Positions 16,527-26,727 of a stretch of 64,000 nt of DNA are shown here, piece by piece. Numbering within the stretch: the stretch's first letter is position 1; each line of letters begins with the position of its first letter. The DNA is taken from contig JAQFVV010012397.1 in NCBI GenBank assembly GCA_028023455.1, positions 5,384,237-5,448,236 on the forward strand. Direction: 5' to 3'. Below the pieces are notes generated by a model. The model was given only the letters and a program-made list of their open reading frames with translations, had not been told where the DNA came from and ran no database searches. The stretch comes from Epiperipatus broadwayi. Lineage: Eukaryota; Onychophora; Udeonychophora; Euonychophora; Peripatidae. Position numbers and translations under genes: made by a program.

Positions 16527-16979
16527 ATGAAAAACAAAAAACAAGTTAAAAACTTGCTAACGCTTGTATTTATGTCAACAGATGGCGTTCTACCAAAAAC
16601 ACCATCAAGCGTATGTTTACATAAACGTCAGAGTATGCATTCACTATCTCTAACTTTAATTCCACTTTCAGATCATGATTTCAAGCTATTTGCTATCATC
16701 AGTGAAAGACCGGAATTTTAGAAACTAGATCTAAACACAAACTCTGAGCGTTTATGAAAAGATTCACGCTTGCAAGCTGAATAGAAACTGTTTCATAAAC
16801 GCTCAGAGTATGTGTTTAGATCTAGTTTCTAAAATTCCTGTCTTTCACTGATGATAGCAAATAGCTTGAAATCATGATCTGAAAGTGGAATTAAAGTTAG
16901 AGATAGTGAATGCATACTCTGACGTTTATGTAAACATACGCTTGATGGTGTTTTTGGTAGAACGCCATCTGTTGACATA
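16527..16979. mobile_element. 409-bp near-perfect palindrome, foldback family FB1 (short form)
   Basis: Arms 16571-16759 and 16791-16979 are each 189 bp and pair with few mismatches. The loop is 31 bases. The outer ends read TATGTCAACAG and CTGTTGACATA. A 44-base left flank (16527-16570, AACAAGTTAAAAACTTGC onward) is shared with the longer palindrome at 21.1-22.1 kb. The 64-codon frame inside is a by-product of the palindrome. It would form a very stable hairpin as DNA cruciform or RNA. It looks like a deletion derivative of the 902-bp form. Confidence 0.85.
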
Positions 16980-17332
16980 TATATATATATATTAACATGT
17001 AAATATTTTCTGCTCTACAATGTAATTCTGTGAAAGAGAAGCAACAACAAATTCATGCCAAACTAAACAAATCTGTTTTCAGTGGCAAGAAATTTATTGT
17101 ACAAGATTTATATTTCTAATTTATAAAAATTAAGAAACTTTTTTTAGACAGCTATAAATTATAACTATATGCCATAACATGCTCTCATAAAAAAAGCTAT
17201 AATTGCATGAAACATATTATTGAAACTAAGCACTGACATTGAGACTGCCTCTCAGATAACCGGAATAGAGATAAAATAATTATGCAAATTGCAAGATCTA
17301 TTCATTTTAAATCCATCAATGCTATCAATCAC

Positions 17333-17775
17333 AACTGGAGGATGCATATAGATACCAATAAGCAGTTTCTTTCTGAAAATAACACAATATATTTAAAGAA
17401 AGACAAAGAGATTTGTCTTAATGAATAAAATTAATTTCAGGAGAAAATGATCATAAAATGAAATTTAATATTCTGTGGAATTATAATATAATGCAGAATA
17501 AAGACAAATTTATTATCAACATATTATACAAACACTGTAATAAAGCCTATACTAAAGGTGAATATTAAAAAATCTACCATAAAAAACCACCCATCATCTG
17601 CAACATGTCCACCATGAATGTTCACCAATGCCAAATTGCACAAACCTAACACTATGCTTAGGTTAATGTTAGACTTTATTCATTAAAACAAATCTGTTGT
17701 CTTCCTTTAGATATATTGTGCTATTTTCAGAAAGAAATTGTTTAGTGGTGTTTATATGCAAGTTTGAAGCTGCAG
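17333..17775. repeat. old imperfect inverted repeat
   Basis: About 100 bp at 17333-17430 pairs imperfectly with 17675-17775. Shared cores include TTTCTTTCTGAAAATA and AATGAATAAA. The intervening 240 bp has no recognised content. Confidence 0.5.
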
Positions 17776-18784
17776 GCCAACCTTGAACAATAACATTAAA
17801 GAATTAACTGGCATAGGTTTCAAATAAAATGACCTCATATGAAAAGGCAAACAATTTTATAACAAAATGAAATCAAACCTACCCAAGATTGCAGATCCTG
17901 GGTATCACTTCAATATAACCACAAATATCCAAAAACATCAATAAAATGTGTTCACAAACATATCAAGAAAGTTACCACATTCCTCCTAGAACTAACAGAT
18001 TAGTAAAAATTCTAAGGACAGTCTCCATATGGAACAAACTTTGCCCACAGTATGTAAAAAATACATGCTCACAAGGAGGGTACAGCACTATATATTATGA
18101 TGAATCACATGCAAGCCTCTCTACTCAGATTTCTTCTCACAGATATTTTTACAGATGAGCCACAGATAATCCAGGACATAAGTTGATCTTCATTGAGCAA
18201 CAAAACAATGCAGGCCATGTATTTAAGCACATATCATGCAATAGAGCATGCATAAAGTGAAATGGCTCTAAGAGGAAGGTCAAAGAAGCCTGGAATATAG
18301 CTAACAATTTCAATGTCATAAATCAGAAGCAATACTGCTCCCTCCTTTCTAAAAAATGGACAATCTGATTTATATACATTTTGAAGATATGCATTTATTG
18401 TACTGGTTGAAATTGTATGTTAATTCAACATGATTTACAGTCTGGATAAAAGTACCTCAAATCCAACCATATGCGAGAGCGAAGATCAAGAATATTCTAA
18501 CCTGTTGATCCATCCTCTAAATCTAACAAACAATTAACAACATTTTCGAGGCAAGCAATTAATCTTTTTTAACTCCGGCCAGCAGCTGCAGTGGTAAAAC
18601 ATGAGTCTCAACTATTTCCAACATTTAAACCCAGCATTTATTTTAATTACATGTGTACATGAGTTTTTTTAAAAAAAAGAATGGTGTGTGTGTGACCTTG
18701 AGTCATCAGATAGCAGCACAATATTTAAATAGACATGGTAACTGGAAAGTAAAATTAATTGAAACAAACCATAGGTAGGTTAAA

Positions 18785-18786
<2 letters not shown>
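17776..18786. other. unassigned, less AT-biased DNA
   Basis: Base composition is more mixed than in neighbouring sequence and several frames are partly open (for example a 70-codon frame at 17946). I recognise no family; it may be an old decayed element. Confidence 0.35.

Positions 18787-18826
<40 letters not shown>
18787..18826. repeat. (TA)n microsatellite
   Basis: About 40 bp of alternating TA. Confidence 0.95.
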
Positions 18827-18828
<2 letters not shown>

Positions 18829-19270
18829 TAAAAACATATTTATAACTATTTATATTTCAATAATTAATTTAACTGTTTATTAACATCAATTTTGATTATA
18901 TAACTTGTTATGCCTTTTGTAAGGGAGTGGTATAATTTATATACCGATCTAAACAAGTAGATTGATTAAAGTTCTTTGATAGATGCCAATTCAAGTATGG
19001 GCAAGCAAAAAAAAAAAACAACAAATATTTTAAAACACTAGTTTTTGATTAAATTTAACACAAGTAAAATCATCTAAAGAGAAAAAATAATTTGAGCATA
19101 TTTTTAAGAGATGGCTTTGAAGATAGTGACATACTTGAATGCAAGCGGATCATGATATTCACAACTAAATTTGCTAACGATAATAAAATATAAACTAATA
19201 TGATCAGACCATCGTCAACCTGCCATGATGTGCTCAAAGACAATAGAAAATAATTAGACCCAACATTTAA

Positions 19271-19453
19271 AATGACATAAACGGCGCAAACTCAATACCA
19301 CTTCCCCATTCCAGAGACACAAAAGACATAGAGACAAAATGGTTTGCACAATTTGCAAACCTCAAAAATATTTCAGGTGAAAAACAAGAATCACTAAGGC
19401 TAGCTAAGCTCAGCTTACCTTGGGTCTTCCCATTTTTGTCTTTCATATCCTGA
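19271..19453 (+). other. 60-codon open frame, unidentified
   Basis: The frame runs stop to stop (TAA at 19268, TGA at 19451) and has no ATG. It encodes a balanced composition with a run like KWFAQFANLKNISGEK, unlike the K/I/F/Y/N-dominated background frames nearby. It could be a fragment of a host exon or of an old element. Length alone is not significant, and the opposite strand is also open here. Confidence 0.25.
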
Positions 19454-21120
19454 CCTACATTTTTAGCCAGTGAATCTATCACATGGTATAATTATGATTT
19501 AGCAATCACTTGGACAAAATAGGCAACCAAATAGAGCGCTGGCGAGGCAAATACAAATACTGGAAATATCATTATTATTTTATGAAAAAGATATTGAGCT
19601 ACATAAGATTATATTTATATTATGGCAGATTGACCAAGAACAAATCTAAACCAATAATCAAAAATATTGTTACGAATATCATTTCTTGGAGCAACACGTC
19701 ACTTCTTTCAAAACAAAATCCCACCAACATTTTTAAATTTAACATTTTTAAATTCTCTCTTACTGCTTAGTGAGAAGCAACTTTCTACTCCGCCTCCATC
19801 CTTTTATTTCATTCTTTTATCATGAAATAATATAATAAAAATAAAAGTTCCACACTTGACCTAGCATCTTCCCCAAAATTAAACCATATATGCATGAAAT
19901 ATTTTCCGAAATATATAATAAAATAAAATTAATTCATCTCCACAAAAATAGGTACTCCAAGTAATAATCATTTGGAGTGAGAGAGTTATTTATTTACCGA
20001 CAGACGTTGGCTAGGAAATAAGAAGTAAATTATTTAATCATAAGAATTTTGTCGAGATAGAACAACTTGGCACATAAATAGTATTTTAACTCAGATATTA
20101 ATAAATATAAACAATATATTTATAGGTAAGTAATAAATATCTTTATAGATCACTCTAATAAGAAAAGTTTTATAGTAAGAGAGGCATAATTCAAGACAGA
20201 TTACAGTTTTATAGAAGAGACATTAAAGTTAGTTTATAGAAAGTCAAGATTACAAAGTTTAGTTAATAAAATATTTTACATTTAGTTAGGGAGAATTATT
20301 TAGAAGACATTTATATTAAATCATATAGTCAACTGGAATTTGGAAAATAAATTAGGTGGTTAGAAATGAAAACAATTTAAAAGATATTCCTAATTTTGTC
20401 AGAATCTTCATTGGAAATCTAGGTTCCTCAATGGATGAATAATTTGGAGTTGGCTTTCATGATTTCAGCATAGAAATAGCTAGCTATTGAGTTTGGTTCA
20501 AGAGTTCACAGTTCGGCAGTCGAAAATTCACACATTTAAAAAAATTTTCTGGCTTCATAGTATTTTGGTGATCATACTTGTGACAACAGGAAATGGGCAG
20601 GCTATGGACATTTACCCCACTGTCATATTGTTGCACATATTTTTAAAAATGAAACTGTTGTGGATTTGCTGTGCTATTTCTTAAATAACACTTGACTGAT
20701 TCCTCCTATTGTTCTTCTGGTCTATTTATACTTTTCCAAAGTACTTCTTAAAAATTTCCCTTTTTCATTTACCCTTGGCAACGTGAATACATTTGACTCT
20801 GGCAATCATAATCGTTGATCTAAAATATTTTAGTATTGTCTTCTTAAGATCCATTCTCCCAATAAACCCACTAATTTTATTGTTTCAAATCTATTTTAAG
20901 TATGCTTAGATTTGAGGAATTTTTCTGTAAAATATCTTTCCTATAATTTATTTTTAATTTAATTAGAAAATCCATTACTACTTTGTTAATGGATTTTCTT
21001 TTGTTTTACATTAAGGAATGTGATCAGGGTTTATTGTAAAAGTAAATATCCAGAATAAAATACTTTGACTTTAAAAAAAAAAAAAATTAAAAATTAATTT
21101 TTTGATTTTTATAAAAGTTT
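19454..21120. other. unassigned AT-rich DNA with one 13-bp perfect hairpin
   Basis: AGAAAATCCATTA at 20966 is mirrored by TAATGGATTTTCT ending near 20998. No gene is supported elsewhere in the interval. Confidence 0.45.
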
Positions 21121-21133
21121 CCATATATATATA

Positions 21134-22077
21134 TAAAACAAAAAAACAAGTTAAAAACTTGCTAACACTTGTATTTATGTCAATAGATGGCATTCTACCA
21201 AAAATACCGTCAAGCGTAAGTTTGTTTACATAAATGTCAGAGCAAGCATTCACTATCTCTAACTTTAATTCCACTTTCAGATCATGATTTCAAGCTATTT
21301 GCTATCATCAGTGAAAGACAGAAATAAGAAACTAGATCTAAACACAAACTCTGAGCATTTATGAAACAGTTTCTATTCAGCTTGCAAGCGTGAATCTTTT
21401 AGACACATAATGTTTTCAAACTCAGCATAGCAAACCAGATAGCTATATGGGTCTGATATCAGTTCAGCATCACCACATAGTAGAAGCCTCTGCAATATAT
21501 ATCATTGCAAGAAAGACCTCAAAAGTACATTTATGAAAAACAACAAAAAAAAAGTTAAAAACTTGCTACTTTCAGATCATGATTTTAAGCTATTTGCTAT
21601 CATAAGTGAAAGACAGGAATAAGAAACTAGATCTAAACACACCAGATAGCTATATGGGTCTGATATTGACATAAATACAAGCGTTAGCAAGTTTTTAACT
21701 TATTTTTTTTTGTTTTTCATAAATGTACCTTTGAGGTCTTTCTTGCAATGATATATATTGCAGAGGCTTCTACTATGTGGTAATGCTGAACTGATATCAG
21801 ACCCATATAGCTACCTGGTTTGCTATGCTGAGTTTGAAAACATTACGTGTCTAAAAGATTCACGCTTGCAAGCTGAATAGAAACTGTTTCATAAATGCTC
21901 AGAGTTTGTGTTTAGATCTAGTTTCTTATTCCTGTCTTTCACTGATGATAGCAAATAGCTTGAAATCATGATCTGAAAGTGAAATTAAAGTCAGAGATAG
22001 TGAATGCTTGCTCTGACGTTTATGTAAACAAACTTACGCTTGACGGTGTTTTTGGTAGAACGCCATCTATTGACATA
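21134..22077. mobile_element. 902-bp palindrome, foldback family FB1 (long form)
   Basis: Arms 21176-21568 and 21685-22077 are both 393 bp and complementary with scattered mismatches. The 116-bp loop (21569-21684) is itself a scrambled copy of arm pieces. It holds the TTTCAGATCATGATTTTAAG block, the AACTAGATCTAAACACA block and the TTGACATAAATACAAGCG block in new order. The left flank 21134-21175 matches 16527-16570. The right end runs straight into (TA)n. No transposase is encoded. The outer about 150 bp of each arm, and the GAAACAGTTTCTATTCAGC region, are shared with the 409-bp form at 16571-16979. Confidence 0.85.
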
Positions 22078-22127
22078 TATATATATATATATAATGTCTG
22101 TTAATTAAATCAAAATTGTAATTATAA

Positions 22128-22245
22128 TTGAAATAATAAATTTAATGGTTTACAAACTATTATAAACAATCCTTAAATCTGCAGAAGTACTTTCGGTTAA
22201 TTTTTTAAACTTGCCTCAACTGCCATTACATTAAAAAAAAAACAA
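22128..22245 (-). repeat. PLE family D 3' tail
   Basis: On the minus strand this follows the GIY-YIG fragment at 22284-22469. It contains GTTGAGGCAAG, a weak AAC/GTT-closed stem-loop, then CGAAAGTACTTCTGC (22181-22220). It ends with ATTGTTTATAATAGTTTG and TTAAATTTATTATT. The same tail appears as foldback pairs at 29634-29761 and 48421-48648. Confidence 0.7.
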
Positions 22246-22469
22246 AGCTGAAGCAAACATCATCAATTCAAATCCCACAAATCTCATATTTTAATGTTAG
22301 CAGATTGTCTATTTATTAAATGCATTTTATTCCTATTTATAAAAATTGCCTCTTTAATTTTTCTTTTATTATGGTTTCTCTCTTCATGAAGAATTTTCAC
22401 ATTTTCAAAATAAAATTTAAATTTATATTTACATGCTTTTTCATGATCAAAGAAAACTGAATGATCCAA
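22246..22469 (-). pseudogene. PLE family D GIY-YIG C-terminal fragment
   Basis: The minus-strand frame of 61 codons contains FENVKILHEERNHNKRKIKEA followed by hydrophobic I/F residues. This is the C-terminal helix pair of PLE endonucleases, which typically reads KIL-x-x-E-x-x-x-x-K-R-x-I-K-E-A/S. The catalytic GIY-YIG strands are missing because the fragment is 5'-truncated. It is closely related to the family C fragments at 54.7 and 55.5 kb (VKILQIERNNNKRKIKKAM). It is dead by truncation, and the first methionine is not a real start. Confidence 0.65.
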
Positions 22470-22499
22470 GAAAAAAGGTCATCATTGAATGGTGCATTT

Positions 22500-22880
22500 A
22501 AGGAATGCTTAGCACCTTCCATCATCTTTGGAATAAGGACCACAATTTAGTTTTTTATGTTATGATAAGAAAATATCTATTTTTTTTAAAAAAAATCATT
22601 TCCACACACACTTCAACAAAGATCAACTGACATTTCAGATAAAAATATAGGACAACTGAGAAGAAAAATTATTTTTCTTGATCTTAAATTCAGAAACAAA
22701 AATCAAACAACTTACTACATTGATTAGTGTGGGTGGTGAGAAGCTCATCCATGTTCATATCCTATATGAATAATACTGCAGCAACAATAAGAATGTACTT
22801 TTTCCCTATGTGGTTCCTTTAAGGTCTCTAAGAGGAATCAAAGCAAATCATTTCCATTATCCACAAACTTTTTTCTTTAG
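22500..22880 (-). mobile_element. RTE-like LINE 5' UTR fragment
   Basis: On the minus strand this is a diverged copy of the LINE leader at about 51235-51640. Shared stretches include GATTCCTCTTAGAGACC/GGAGGCC, CATGGATGAGCT/GGGCTGCTCACCA and GAATTTAAGATCAAG/GAGTTTAAGAACAAG. It stops before the endonuclease domain, so only the leader remains. Confidence 0.6.
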
Positions 22881-23745
22881 CCTTTTAGACTAAATATGTT
22901 GTTTAAATTTTGACATAAACTATTTATTTAATATTTAATATTAATATTTTATCTATCATACAAATAAAACAACAATATAAAATTGAAAATAGCTATATAT
23001 ATTAAGCGTATAAAATATGTCTATCAAGAGATGAGATTCAGTCATTTTATGACTCAGTCATTTTTATAAATTTAAAACTATTTCATTGAAAACATGATAC
23101 AGAAAAAACATACAGCATTTAATGTTTATTAACTATTTAAATCAAATCCAATATTATAAATAATTCAAAAAATATAAAAGGGAAATGATAGTAATGCAGT
23201 AGATGCATTTTGGATTTATATCTATCATAAAAGTTTCTTTGTATTGCAATATACACACTGAAGTCATTCCAATTTGAGAGTATTTTGCTATTCCATCAAA
23301 AGCACTATTAACACATTAATTAACACATATTATGAATAGATTATTGTCTTTTCTTAGCAATATTTAGGAATAAATTTCTAAATTGCAAATTATATATTTA
23401 TATTTCTTTTGGAAATTGTTAATTTTGACAATGTGAAGCTAATAAACATTCTAATAATTTTAAACCAAAAGTACTAGTCTTTTCTTATACAAAACCACCA
23501 ACACAATTACAGACTTAAGTAATGAAACAATTTAAAATCAAAATTTTTCCTAATATAGACTTTTCATTAGTGTTAAGAATTCATTAAAATTATTTTAAAC
23601 GTAATATTGTATGTAATACCCTCATATACAGGCCAACAGCTTTTTTTAAATTAAAAAAATATAGTGATATATTAAAAAAATATTTAAGAATACAGATTAC
23701 CCCATAAAAACATTAAACAAGGAGATTGCATTACTAATTGTTTAA
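22881..23745. other. unassigned AT-rich DNA
   Basis: Nothing recognised. The open frames are short. Confidence 0.5.
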
Positions 23746-23757
23746 TTTCCATTGTTT

Positions 23758-23864
23758 TTTGTAAGTGTCATAGCATTGGCCGGGACACGAACCCGCAACC
23801 CGGGCAACTGCCTGCTAGTGCAAGGCAGTTGCACTGACCTCTCGACCACCAATGCAAGATATAG
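23758..23864 (-). mobile_element. tRNA-derived SINE, copy 1
   Basis: The 83-base tRNA-like part (23773-23855, minus) has a perfect 7-bp acceptor stem GCATTGG/CCAATGC. An A-box-like TGGTCGAGAGGTCAG resembles Leu/Ser-type D arms, and GGTTCGTGTCCC is B-box-like. The middle forms a 9-bp stem GCAACTGCC/GGCAGTTGC instead of a normal anticodon arm, so it is not a functional tRNA. It continues into TATGACACTTAC and an A-rich tail. A 12-bp target duplication TTTCCATTGTTT flanks it at 23746-23757 and 23865-23876. The internal boxes would be the RNA polymerase III promoter. Confidence 0.82.
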
Positions 23865-24488
23865 TTTCCATTGTTTACAATTACTTTTGTGATTGCTATA
23901 GCAGTTTTATCTTAATGCTATTGCTATTATATATTAGAAAAATATATATAAAAAACTATTAAATAATTTATTTACAAATATTCTTATAAAAAAATAAGTA
24001 GTGTGATGCATGTGATTTATTGAAGTATATATCACATAATAATAAAATAATTTAAAAAAAGCATGCTTTATAAGCAAGAATATTTCCATTGTCATATAGT
24101 TTGTAAACTATAAAATGAATTTATAAATATCTGGCATACAGATGTATTCTTTATGTAATTACACCGGGGTCTCATTTTATGCAATAGATAGGTTCCTCAG
24201 AAAACACACGCAAACGAAATCATGCAAAAATAGATGTAACTTACATTGAAAAAGGGGGGATGCGGTCTGTGATTTTTCAAAATTCGCGTAAAAGCAAAGC
24301 ACCAATGTAAAATTACTTTAAAATTTGCGCAAAAAAAAAAAATGAGAAAATAAAATATGACTAATAAACAATTTCAAATTTGAAAAAAATTGATACAAGG
24401 CAAACTTTTTAAACTATTTTTTAACTATAATATTTAATTTTATTCAAAACAATATGTATTTTTATGCATACATTTTTTTATACACATT

Positions 24489-24905
24489 TTAATTATTATC
24501 ACTATTTACCGGTAAACAAGTTCGTTTGCAAACTGGTTTTTGATTCTTCACAAGAGGAAATACAACTAGCACCAACTTCACTCTCATGTTGTGTTGTTTT
24601 CTGGTGACAACGTAATTAGTAATTAATCTTTGAGATGATGATTTTATTAATTGTTTATGAACGCGATATCCAGACATACAATCATTTAGCTCTCATTGGA
24701 ATTTAAGAGCACGTTCATGATTAGTGTCATTTATAAGAAAAGAATTTGTCAACTGATTAAAAAGTTGAAGACCTTCTCAAATCATTTTTGCAGTAAAAGG
24801 AACAGTTTCCACTTCTGTTTCATTATCTTTTTCTACATTTTCTTCTGTATCTAAACTTTTATTTTTGTCTTTAATTTTTTAATTTTCAATTCCGTTTAAA
24901 AATCA
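24489..24905 (-). pseudogene. pogo-like transposase C-terminal fragment, broken
   Basis: On the minus strand the conceptual reading is an acidic stretch (EENVEKDNETEVE), then FTAKMI, stop, EGLQLFNQL, then DTNHERALKFQ, stop, ELND, and KQLIKSSSQRLIT. This order matches the C-terminus of pogo/Tigger transposases, where an acidic linker precedes a G-L-x-x-x-x helix, an F/H-E-R-A-x-K block and an x-Q-x-S/T-L/I-x-x-F/Y ending. In-frame stops kill it. The catalytic DDE core is not seen, and the first methionine at 24677 is not a true start. Confidence 0.55.
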
Positions 24906-25176
24906 AATTTCGTTTTACTGCTATTACTCACCTTTTAAAAATAAATTTGCAGACACTAAATGATTAATAATTAATTGATTACATTCTTTTTTAAAAAGCA
25001 AAAACAGAATGGGATTTAAAATGCAAAATTAACACGCACAATGTTTGAACAAATTTACATTATAATCTTGTAAAATTTAATGTGTATACATAAAATGTGG
25101 AAATCATAATTTTAATTTCATTATTGCATAAAATCTTACTATTATAAAAAGCACTGAAAATATTGAAATTACTAAG

Positions 25177-25272
25177 ATGAAAATCGAATTCCAATAATGT
25201 GCCATTACTTTCAATAAACGTAAGTGCGCGGTATTTATTATTTAAAGTAATAGCGCATTATCGGAATTCGAC
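25177..25272. repeat. hairpin nested in the pogo-like element
   Basis: TCGAATTCCAATAATG and CATTATCGGAATTCGA face each other, continued by CCATTACTTT/AAAGTAATAG. It is probably a separate small palindrome inserted in, or part of, the element. Confidence 0.55.
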
Positions 25273-25345
25273 TTCCGGTGAAACACGAATCGCGTAACTT
25301 TAAAATCGTGTTAAATAAGTCCACGTAAAAAGAGACCCAGATGTA

Positions 25346-26727
25346 ATGATAATTGTTCAATATACATTAATTTGATATACAAACAAAACAAAATAATTTA
25401 TATATTTATAAATTCTTTGAATTTTAAGTATGCATCTTTTACCTGTTTACAGTAAACTTAAACTCTGCTAAGACAAAAAAAAAATTGAGTCATCTTACAA
25501 AATTAGGCTTATTAATTTTTCCATATTTACAGAATGTTTTTTTAATTTAATTTTATTTATAAATGTGTGCTTAAATGGATTTCTTTGCCTTATTTTAACA
25601 TTAATTTAAATTTTATGATTTTTACTTAACTCAACATTTAAAAGGTTGTTTCCAAAGACTATAACATTGGATTGACATTCTTTGTATTTAAATAAATTAA
25701 TAAATAATATTAATAATAAAATAAATCAGGTTGATAAAAATAAAATTGTACACTTTATTAAATGTGAAAGACGCGATTTCTCAGCCATTTACTGCATTTA
25801 AACTAAGTCTAATTTGTCTCCTTGTCTTAGGTACCAGATTTGTCAAAAAAAAAAAAAAAATCTAAATCTAGTTTTCAACTTAATTCTCTTTTTTGACGTG
25901 ACAAAGATTATGGTCGTGTAGGTTAATCTCAGAATTAAATGATAGGTAGAGAAAAATTAATGAATCACCATGCATTGCTAATTTTAATAATATTTTGAGT
26001 CGGAAATGTAGCAGTATGAAATTGAGCATGCTCTAAAATTTTGTTTATTTAATAGCGATTGCCATAAATAAGATGTACTACTCTAAAAGCATATGTTGCT
26101 AATAATACTTTATATTTGTTCTGTTTCACACACACACACACATATATATATATATAATGTTATTGAACAATATAAAATCATTTATACGGTATAAATTTAA
26201 ATAATCTAGAATTTTTAAGCAAGCTTAAATAAGATCTACAAGTAGGTATCTTATATATAATTTAACTAGTTATCCAGCCTTTATTCTACAGTGGAATATT
26301 TAAGAATGTTTTTAAGCACACACACATATATAAATATTTAATTTTTTTTTCTATAAAATAATTATCCTCATTAAATTTTCTAACTTTATTTACTTTATTT
26401 ATTTATTATTTTTATGTTTTTGTAAAATATATTTGAAAAATTATTGAATAATACTTTTTAAATTGCTTACACATTTAAATGAATTAGTAAAATTTGAGTT
26501 TAAATTATTCATATAACATGAACCTGCTGATAAAATAAATTTTAAATTAGAACTTACAGTTTTTTTAAAATTATTATTATTATTACTATTACAATATATA
26601 TATATATATTTAAAAGTGTATTGCTTATTTACAACTTAGGATTTCATTTTATAAATGCAAAACAGGCACTGGACAGATATATTGAAAACAAAGATCTTTA
26701 CTTTTCACTGTTTGATGTTAATTTACT
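25346..26727. other. unassigned AT-rich DNA
   Basis: Contains a CA-then-TA array at about 26127-26156 and another TA tract at about 26594. No gene is supported. Confidence 0.5.

Larger units (their letters stand above)
24162..25343 (-). mobile_element. pogo/Tigger-like DNA transposon remnant
   Basis: Ends CACCGGGGTCTCA and, on the other strand, CATCTGGGTCTCT form imperfect inverted repeats. TA lies directly outside both (24160-24161 and 25344-25345), as expected for Tc1/mariner-pogo target duplication. CpG and GC content are higher at the ends. The interior holds a decayed C-terminal transposase segment and a nested hairpin. At 1.18 kb it is too short for a complete transposase of this group, so it is a deleted copy. 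Confidence 0.7.

Noticed and set aside
18560-18720. Possible tRNA-like SINE (GGCCAGCAGCTGCAGTGGTA region)
   Set aside because: An A-box-like start is visible, but there is no convincing B box, tail or target duplication.
23773-23855. Functional tRNA gene
   Set aside because: The anticodon arm is replaced by a 9-bp stem with an 11-base loop. A second copy with target duplications and an A tail shows it is a SINE.
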